The notes under the pieces were generated by a model, which was not told the origin of the DNA, ran no database searches, and saw only the letters and a program-made list of their open reading frames with translations. This document shows positions 5,615 to 10,065 of a stretch of 10,065 bases of DNA, in pieces; the stretch's first letter is position 1, and every line of letters starts with the position of its first letter. Position numbers and translations under genes: made by a program. The DNA comes from DASTHS01 sp035718085. GTDB taxonomy: Bacteria > Actinomycetota > Acidimicrobiia > Acidimicrobiales > Palsa-688. The stretch spans positions 1 to 10,065 of the forward strand of contig DASTHS010000067.1 in NCBI GenBank assembly GCA_035718085.1, in the 5' to 3' direction.

Positions 5615-6588
5615 GCCCGGATCCGGGGGTCGAGCACCCCGTAGAGGATGTCGGCGACCAGGTTGGCGGCGATCACGATCACTGCGGTGATCATGAGCCA
5701 TCCGAGCAGCAGGTTCACGTCAGCGCTGCGCACCGACTGCACCAGCTCGAGGCCCATGCCCCGCCAGCCGAACACCGTCTCGGTGCCCACGGCGCCGTTG
5801 AAGAACGCCGCCAGGTCGAGGGCGATGATCGTGACGATGGGGATGAGGGCGTTGCGCAGGGAGTGGCGCAACAGCACCCGCCTCGGCGAGAGGCCCTTCG
5901 CCCTGGCCAGGCGGATGTAGTCCGAGCCGAGCACGTCGAGCATGGTCGCCCGCTGGTAGCGGCTGAGCGACGCGATCTCGATCAGCGTCAAGGTGATGAC
6001 CGGCAGGTAGAGGTGCCCGAGGGTGGTGCCCATGTGCGAGAAGAAGCCGCCGGTGAGGTTCGGGGTCGTTTCACCGAGCGTGTAGAAGTACGTGTGGTGG
6101 GCGCTCTCGTTCACCTTGATGCCCACGATCTTGAGCAGGCCGGCGAGCCACACGACGGGGATCGAGTAGAAGAGGAAGCTGGCGCCAGTCGTCAGGTAGT
6201 CGACCGCGCTGTACTGGCGCACGGCGCTGACGACCCCCACGATCACGCCGAAGATCACCGACAGCAGCGCGGCCAGGGCGATCATGCGCACGGTCACCCC
6301 GAGGGCATGGAACAGCTCGGGGGCCACCTTCTGGCCCTGCACGGTGAGGCCCAGATCACCGTGCACGAACCCGCTCACCCAGATCTGGTAGCGGTGCACG
6401 GTGCTGTCGTTCAGGTGCAGCCGGATCTCCTCCTGGCGGATGACCGCCCTGGGGATCTTCGGGTTGGTGCGCAGCGACGCCAGCGGGTCACCGGTGTTGA
6501 CGGCGACGATGAACGTCAGGAACGACGCCAGGATCAGCACGGGGATGGAGATCAGAATGCGTCGGAGGACGAAGCGGGCGACATCCAT
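5611..6588 (-). CDS. oppB: Peptide ABC importer, permease OppB/DppB-like
   Basis: 325 residues; the second membrane-spanning subunit, pairing with OppC to form the translocation path. It has the family order: an N-terminal helix ('FVLRRILISIPVLILASFLT', about 6-25), an external region with 'RYQIWVSGFVHGDLG' (66-80), and helices around 98-122, 132-155, 190-208, 247-265 and 293-316. The EAA loop is 'SDYIRLARAKGLSPRRVLLR' (222-241). After it comes the conserved 'ETVFGWRGMGLELVQ' (270-284), and the C-terminus reads 'LYGVLDPRIRA'. A relatively long external stretch (about 158-190) sits between helices 3 and 4. ATG 6588 has a clear Shine-Dalgarno (GGAAGG, 6597-6602). It is first of the tightly overlapping oppB-C-D-F cluster, 125 bases after oppA. 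Confidence 0.95.
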   Translation of the reverse strand: MDVARFVLRRILISIPVLILASFLTFIVAVNTGDPLASLRTNPKIPRAVIRQEEIRLHLNDSTVHRYQIWVSGFVHGDLGLTVQGQKVAPELFHALGVTVRMIALAALLSVIFGVIVGVVSAVRQYSAVDYLTTGASFLFYSIPVVWLAGLLKIVGIKVNESAHHTYFYTLGETTPNLTGGFFSHMGTTLGHLYLPVITLTLIEIASLSRYQRATMLDVLGSDYIRLARAKGLSPRRVLLRHSLRNALIPIVTIIALDLAAFFNGAVGTETVFGWRGMGLELVQSVRSADVNLLLGWLMITAVIVIAANLVADILYGVLDPRIRA

Positions 6589-6596
6589 CCTGGGAA

Positions 6597-6602
6597 CCTT
6601 CC
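6597..6602 (-). promoter_or_regulatory. Shine-Dalgarno of oppB
   Basis: GGAAGG on the minus strand, eight bases before ATG 6588. It is the only strong ribosome-binding site among the three genes oppB, oppC and oppD. This fits oppB as the entry point for ribosomes and coupled translation for those that follow. Confidence 0.7.
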
Positions 6603-6662
6603 GGTGGGTGCGTCGCGCCGGGCGACCAGCGCGGGTGGTGCGGGGTGCAGCAGGAGCCCGGT

Positions 6663-6689
6663 GCGGGCGGGGGCCATGCCCCCGCCCGC
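6663..6689 (-). terminator. GC-only 12-bp hairpin between oppA and oppB
   Basis: GCGGGCGGGGGC (6663-6674) pairs perfectly with GCCCCCGCCCGC (6678-6689) around a 3-base loop, starting 24 bases after the oppA stop. No T-run follows on the minus strand. In binding-protein ABC operons such structures typically protect the upstream mRNA or terminate part of transcription, raising the amount of binding protein over permease. Whether it terminates or stabilises here cannot be read from sequence. Confidence 0.65.
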
Positions 6690-6713
6690 CGGACGGTCAG
6701 CGGAGCGAGGCGG

Positions 6714-8429
6714 CTACGCCTTCTCGATCCAGTCCTCCATGTTCCACGTCGGCCCCTCGGCGGTGGCGTTCACGTGGAAGTTGGCGAACTTGTTCTGGTA
6801 GACGATCGCCGTGGCCCGCTGGAACAGCGGCAGGTTGTAGTTGTCGGCCCACAGCTGCTTGTCGACCTGGTTGTAGATGGCGATGCGCTGGGTCTGGTCG
6901 AGCGTCGTGTCGGCCTGGCTGATCAGCTGGTCGACCTTGGGGTCGGTGTAGCCGTCGTAGTTCGAGCCACCGGCACCGGTGTTGCTGTTGGCCGTCTGGT
7001 AGATGGCGTCGTTGCCCGACAGGAACGGGGTGGCGACCCAGGCGAAGATGATCATGTCGAAGTTGCCGCTGCCGAGCGTCTTGCCCAGGCTCGACACGTC
7101 GGTCTCGGTGACCTTGATGCCGAGGGGGGCCAGGGCGTTGACGATGAACTGCTCTTCGCTGGCCCGCAGGGCGTTGCCCTGGGTCGACGAGATGCGCATG
7201 GTCACCGGCTTGCCGTTCTTGGTCAGCACGGCGCTGGCGCCGCTGCCCGTGAGCGTGTAGCCGGCGCTGGTGAGCACCTGCTGGGCCTTGTTGACGTCGG
7301 CGGCGTTGTAGAGGCCGCCCGAGTTGTCGGTGTAGCCGGGCTGGCCCGGGACGAAGATGTGGTTCTGGAGCGGCTTGGCCGTCGGGTCGAACTGGCCGAC
7401 CGTCTTGGCGATCAGCTGGTTGCGGTCGACGGCGAGCATGATCGCCTGGCGGATGGCCGGGTCCTTCAGCCACTCGTTGGTCTGGTTGAAGTCGAGGTGC
7501 TCGAACTCCAGCCCGTCTTTCTGCTCGTAGGTGTCCTGACCGGCGAGGGTGCTCTTGATGTTGTTCACCAAGTCGAGCTGCGGGGTCAGGATGCCACCGT
7601 TGATCTCATTGTTCTGCAGGGCGGGCACGATGGCCGACGAGTCGGTGAGGAACCGGAAGGTCACCGTCGACAGGCCGGCGGGCGCACCCCAGTACTTCGG
7701 GTTGCGCACCAGGGTGATCGAGGTGCCCTTGTTGTAGCTCTGCACCATGAACGGGCCACCCGACACCAGGTCTTTCACCGGGTCGGTGAAGCCGTCGTTG
7801 AACCCGATCTTCTGGGCGATGTGCGCGGGCACGAGCGGGGCGAAGAGGCCCTGCCAGTCCGGGTACGGGGTCGAGAACACCACGTCGACGGTGTAGGGGT
7901 CGGCCCCCTGGGTCACCGACTTGATCTGGCTGTAGCCGCTGTTCGACGCGGCGTTGAACGCCTTGCCGTCGGCGTCCTTGTACTGCGGGAGGCCGCTCTG
8001 CGCCTGGTAGTTGTAGATGAAGTCGGCCGCAGTGATCGGGGTGCCGTCGGCCCACACGGCCTTCGGGTTGATCTTGTACTCGATGGTCTGCGGGTTGGCG
8101 TTGGTCTGCGTCGCCGACTGCATGAACGTGGAGTCGAGCTTCACGCTGTAGTCGGGAAGGGTGTGGAACACCGACGGGAAGATCCGGTCGGTGATGTTGA
8201 TCGTCGCTTCCTCGTTGCCGTCGCTCGACAGGTCGTTCCAGTTCTGCGGCTCCTGGTCGATCTCCAGGGTGAACTGGCCGTTGGGGTTGCTGTTGGCCGT
8301 CGCACCGGTGGTCGCCGTCGTCCCGGCGGCGCCGGACTTCGTGCTCGAGCCGCTGCTGCCGCAGGCGGCCACCACCAATGCGAGCGCGACCGCGGTGGCG
8401 GCCATCGCCGTACGCCTCATGCGAAGCAC
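6714..8429 (-). CDS. oppA: Peptide ABC importer, substrate-binding lipoprotein OppA-like (SBP family 5)
   Basis: 571 residues; extracytoplasmic receptor that binds substrate and delivers it to OppBC. A lipoprotein signal peptide is clear: basic start 'LRMRRT', hydrophobic stretch 'AMAATAVALALVV' and lipobox VAAC, with lipidated C23. A Ser/Thr/Gly/Ala-rich linker (24-50) tethers the domain. Family-5 landmarks follow: 'WADGTPITAADFIYNYQA' (126-143), 'GGPFMVQSYNKG' and 'LVRNPKYWG' (224-248), and 'DPAIRQAIMLAVDRNQLI' (323-340). Length is typical. Relatives bind oligopeptides, dipeptides, nickel chelates, haem or sugars, so the ligand is unknown. I prefer GTG 8429, ten bases after Shine-Dalgarno GGGAGG (8440-8445). 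ATG 8420 is an in-frame alternative removing three residues and leaving the signal peptide intact. The frame is open to 8663, but that part runs through secG on the same strand and is not coding. It is followed by a strong hairpin before oppB. Confidence 0.95.
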   Translation of the reverse strand: MLRMRRTAMAATAVALALVVAACGSSGSSTKSGAAGTTATTGATANSNPNGQFTLEIDQEPQNWNDLSSDGNEEATINITDRIFPSVFHTLPDYSVKLDSTFMQSATQTNANPQTIEYKINPKAVWADGTPITAADFIYNYQAQSGLPQYKDADGKAFNAASNSGYSQIKSVTQGADPYTVDVVFSTPYPDWQGLFAPLVPAHIAQKIGFNDGFTDPVKDLVSGGPFMVQSYNKGTSITLVRNPKYWGAPAGLSTVTFRFLTDSSAIVPALQNNEINGGILTPQLDLVNNIKSTLAGQDTYEQKDGLEFEHLDFNQTNEWLKDPAIRQAIMLAVDRNQLIAKTVGQFDPTAKPLQNHIFVPGQPGYTDNSGGLYNAADVNKAQQVLTSAGYTLTGSGASAVLTKNGKPVTMRISSTQGNALRASEEQFIVNALAPLGIKVTETDVSSLGKTLGSGNFDMIIFAWVATPFLSGNDAIYQTANSNTGAGGSNYDGYTDPKVDQLISQADTTLDQTQRIAIYNQVDKQLWADNYNLPLFQRATAIVYQNKFANFHVNATAEGPTWNMEDWIEKA

Positions 8430-8439
8430 GTCTCGGGTT

Positions 8440-8445
8440 CCTCCC
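8440..8445 (-). promoter_or_regulatory. Shine-Dalgarno of oppA
   Basis: GGGAGG on the minus strand, in the 88-base secG-oppA gap (8430-8517). It lies ten bases from GTG 8429 and 19 from ATG 8420, so it favours the GTG start. I found no convincing -10/-35 pair or T-rich terminator in this gap. Confidence 0.65.
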
Positions 8446-8517
8446 TGTTTTGCTGCGCCGCCGCCCCGTTGGCTGCGGTCGCCGTACTGCTGCTCGCCCC
8501 CATGTGCCAGGGCGCCC

Positions 8518-8748
8518 TCACTGCAGGCGGATGGCGAGGATGACCGTCGTGAAGCAGAAGGCCACGGCACAGAGGACGGTGGCGCGGTCGAGGTTGCGCT
8601 CGACCACGGTCGATCCCGCTGCGGCCGACCCGAGCCCCCCGCCGAACATCTCCGACAAGCCACCCCCCTTGCCGCTGTGCAGCAGGACCATGACGATCAG
8701 TGCCAGCGAGACGAGGATGTGGATGCCGATGACGACGCCGGTGAGCAC
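8518..8748 (-). CDS. secG: Preprotein translocase subunit SecG
   Basis: 76 residues, the usual length for SecG, the small SecYEG channel subunit that assists SecA-driven protein export across the cytoplasmic membrane. Two membrane helices are visible (about 4-23 and 56-74). They flank the family's central loop 'HSGKGGGLSEMFGGGLGS' (24-41), followed by a polar stretch 'ERNLDRAT' (50-57). GTG 8748 is the only reasonable in-frame start. A GGAGAA purine run lies 12 bases upstream, rather far for a Shine-Dalgarno. The gene follows tpiA by 105 bases, in the pgk-tpiA-secG order common in actinobacteria, and precedes oppA by 88 bases on the same strand. Confidence 0.95.
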   Translation of the reverse strand: MLTGVVIGIHILVSLALIVMVLLHSGKGGGLSEMFGGGLGSAAAGSTVVERNLDRATVLCAVAFCFTTVILAIRLQ

Positions 8749-8810
8749 GAGGTGACGACCTTCTCCATCAGGTGACGTTCAGGTGGCGGCACAACGTAGC
8801 ACCGGGTCTT

Positions 8811-8830
8811 GCACCGGTACTGCACGGTGC
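8811..8830 (-). other. Small hairpin between tpiA and secG
   Basis: GCACCG (8811-8816) pairs with CGGTGC (8825-8830) around an 8-base loop, in the 105-base gap 8749-8853. An overlapping dyad TGCAC-G-GTGCA (8821-8831) is also visible. It could be a weak terminator of tpiA or an operator for secG, or it could be chance. A TANNNT hexamer lies nearby, but without a matching -35. Confidence 0.25.
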
Positions 8831-8853
8831 ACGCGGGGAGGAACCGGCAAGCG

Positions 8854-9630
8854 TCAGCGGGCGGCGGCGGCGATGAGGCGGGCGAAGGTGTCGGCGTCGA
8901 GCGACGCCCCGCCGACGAGCACGCCGTCGACATCGGGGCCGGCGACGAGCTCGGCGACGTTGTCGGGCGACACCGACCCGCCGTACTGGACGCGCATGCC
9001 CTGCCCGGCGGCGGCCCCGTGGTCGGCGGTGACCGCGGCCCGCAGGGCGGCGGCCACCGACTGGGCGTCGTCGGGCGTGGCCGACCGCCCGCTGCCGATG
9101 GCCCAGAGGGGCTCGTAGGCGACGACGCAGCCGGCCAGGACGGTGGGGTCGACGCCCGCCAGGGCGGCGAGCAGCTGGCCGACGACCAGGTCTTCGGTGG
9201 CGCCGGCGTCGCGGGCCTCGAGGTCTTCGCCGACGCAGACGACCGGGGTCATGCCTGCGCCCACCACGGCCCGCACCTTCTTGTTGACGATCTCGTCGGT
9301 CTCCCCGAAGTGGGCCCGCCGCTCCGAGTGGCCGACGATGACGTAGCGGACGTTGAGCTTGGCCAGCATCGGCGGGCTGATCTCGCCGGTGAACGCCCCC
9401 TTGCCCTCCCAGTGCACGTCCTGGGCGCCGAGGGCGATCGGCACCTTGTCGGACTCGAGCACCGTCTGCACCGACCGCAGTGCGGTGAACGGCGGGTGCA
9501 GGGAGACGTCGACGCGGTCGGTGACCCCGTCGTCGAGGGCATAGGCCAGCTTCTGCACCACGGCGATGGCCTCGAGGTGGGTGTGGTGCATCTTCCAGTT
9601 GCCCGAGACGAGCTTCCGACGCCCGCTCAC
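8854..9630 (-). CDS. tpiA: Triosephosphate isomerase
   Basis: 258 residues, a full-length TIM-barrel enzyme interconverting dihydroxyacetone phosphate and glyceraldehyde 3-phosphate in glycolysis and gluconeogenesis. All catalytic parts are present: N11 and K13 in 'GNWKMH', electrophile H101 in 'VIVGHSERR', catalytic base E173 in 'AYEPLWAIGSG' (also the phosphate-gripping loop 6), the loop 7 motif 'YGGSV' (216-220) and 'GVLVGGASL' (236-244). GTG 9630 overlaps the pgk stop by 4 bases (GTGA), indicating translational coupling. The Shine-Dalgarno is weak (GAGG inside pgk). Confidence 0.98.
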   Translation of the reverse strand: MSGRRKLVSGNWKMHHTHLEAIAVVQKLAYALDDGVTDRVDVSLHPPFTALRSVQTVLESDKVPIALGAQDVHWEGKGAFTGEISPPMLAKLNVRYVIVGHSERRAHFGETDEIVNKKVRAVVGAGMTPVVCVGEDLEARDAGATEDLVVGQLLAALAGVDPTVLAGCVVAYEPLWAIGSGRSATPDDAQSVAAALRAAVTADHGAAAGQGMRVQYGGSVSPDNVAELVAGPDVDGVLVGGASLDADTFARLIAAAAR

Positions 9631-10065
9631 CGCCGTGCCTCGCGCAGCGCGCGCAGGCCGGGGAGGTCGCCCTGCTCGAGGTACTCGAGGCTGGCGCCGC
9701 CGCCGGTCGACACGTGGTCGACCCGGTCGGCCAGCCCGAACTGGGCGATGGCGGCGGCGGAGTCGCCACCGCCGACGACGCTGAACCCCCGGGTGTCGGC
9801 CACCGCCTGGGCGACGGTGCGGGTGCCGGCGGCGAAGCGGGGGTCTTCGAAGACGCCCATCGGGCCGTTCCAGAACACCGTCCGCGCCTCCTCGACCACG
9901 TCGGAGAAGGCGGCCGCGCTGCCGGGGCCGATGTCGAGGCCGCTCCAGCCGTCGGGGACGTCGGCGCCGACCTGGCGCACCTCCCCGGTCGGCGGCTTGC
10001 CCGGGCCGAAGGTCCCGCCGGGGGCGAGCACGGTCAGGTCGGTGGGCAGCAGCACGGTCTTGCCC
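9627..10065 (-). CDS. pgk: Phosphoglycerate kinase, C-terminal part (cut by the window edge)
   Basis: The last 145 residues are visible; the N-terminal domain lies beyond the right edge. Pgk transfers the acyl phosphate of 1,3-bisphosphoglycerate to ADP in glycolysis. The nucleotide-binding domain signatures are present: 'TVFWNGPMGVFE' (62-73 of the visible part), 'VVGGGDSAAA' (96-105) and 'DHVSTGGGASLEYLE' (116-130, the Gly-rich helix cap that contacts the phosphates). The C-terminus is short ('LPGLRALREARR') and its stop overlaps the tpiA GTG by 4 bases. The first visible codons (GKTVLLPTD) continue the frame to the edge, so the gene is truncated by the window, not by mutation. Confidence 0.97.
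   Translation of the reverse strand, partial: GKTVLLPTDLTVLAPGGTFGPGKPPTGEVRQVGADVPDGWSGLDIGPGSAAAFSDVVEEARTVFWNGPMGVFEDPRFAAGTRTVAQAVADTRGFSVVGGGDSAAAIAQFGLADRVDHVSTGGGASLEYLEQGDLPGLRALREARR

Noticed and set aside
6645..8543. Plus-strand frame of 632 codons antisense to oppA
   Set aside because: Antisense shadow of a clear lipoprotein binding protein. Its length reflects high GC, not coding.
8430..8663. Extension of the oppA frame upstream through secG
   Set aside because: Overlaps SecG in another frame. The lipoprotein signal peptide and a Shine-Dalgarno place the start at 8429 or 8420.
8697..8933. Small minus-strand frame of 78 codons around the secG start (ATG at 8768 inside it)
   Set aside because: Out of frame with secG and overlapping the tpiA end. 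Ser/Pro-rich with no features; its ATG falls in the purine run just upstream of secG.
1..10065. Search for CRISPR arrays, insertion sequences, toxin-antitoxin pairs or defence genes
   Set aside because: No regularly spaced repeats, transposase or nuclease motifs were seen. The genes are housekeeping functions plus one transporter.

Overview
The window is very GC-rich (about 70% by eye), with strong G/C preference at third codon positions, many GTG starts and short or overlapping gene junctions. It reads as the chromosome of a high-GC actinobacterium. Support comes from a MenB very close to the mycobacterial type and from the pgk-tpiA-secG order typical of actinobacteria. A non-mycobacterial, possibly acidimicrobial lineage is only a guess.

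Left edge (1-1030): the 3' tail of an unidentified plus-strand gene runs into the 3' half of a minus-strand tRNA-Leu(GAG). A 140-base divergent region follows, with a plausible tRNA promoter and a small hairpin. Then comes a plus-strand CDP-alcohol phosphatidyltransferase (PgsA-like, phospholipid synthesis). It ends at a strong hairpin facing the opposing gene block.

The rest of the window (1037-10065) is entirely on the minus strand. In transcription order it holds: the C-terminal part of pgk; tpiA (GTGA overlap with pgk); secG; a lipoprotein peptide-binding protein (oppA); the permeases oppB and oppC; the ATPases oppD and oppF; menB; and a small antibiotic-biosynthesis-monooxygenase-fold protein. 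oppB, oppC, oppD and oppF are linked by overlaps of 4, 1 and 4 bases. oppA is separated from oppB by a GC-only 12-bp hairpin, a layout that would let the binding protein be made in excess of the membrane complex. menB starts only 25 bases after oppF.

Functionally: Pgk and TpiA are glycolytic, and SecG is part of the Sec translocon that exports proteins such as OppA. OppABCDF is a complete peptide/nickel-type (PepT family) ABC importer. MenB closes the naphthoquinone ring in menaquinone synthesis. The ABM-fold protein could act on quinones, but that is a hypothesis.

No gene-free stretch exceeds 300 bases. I saw no CRISPR array, insertion sequence, toxin-antitoxin pair or defence system. I do not see an undescribed system here. 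The points most worth a second look are the gene/tRNA overlap at the left edge (a possible integration site), the oppA-oppB hairpin, the opp-menB-ABM linkage and a His/Trp-rich segment in OppC.
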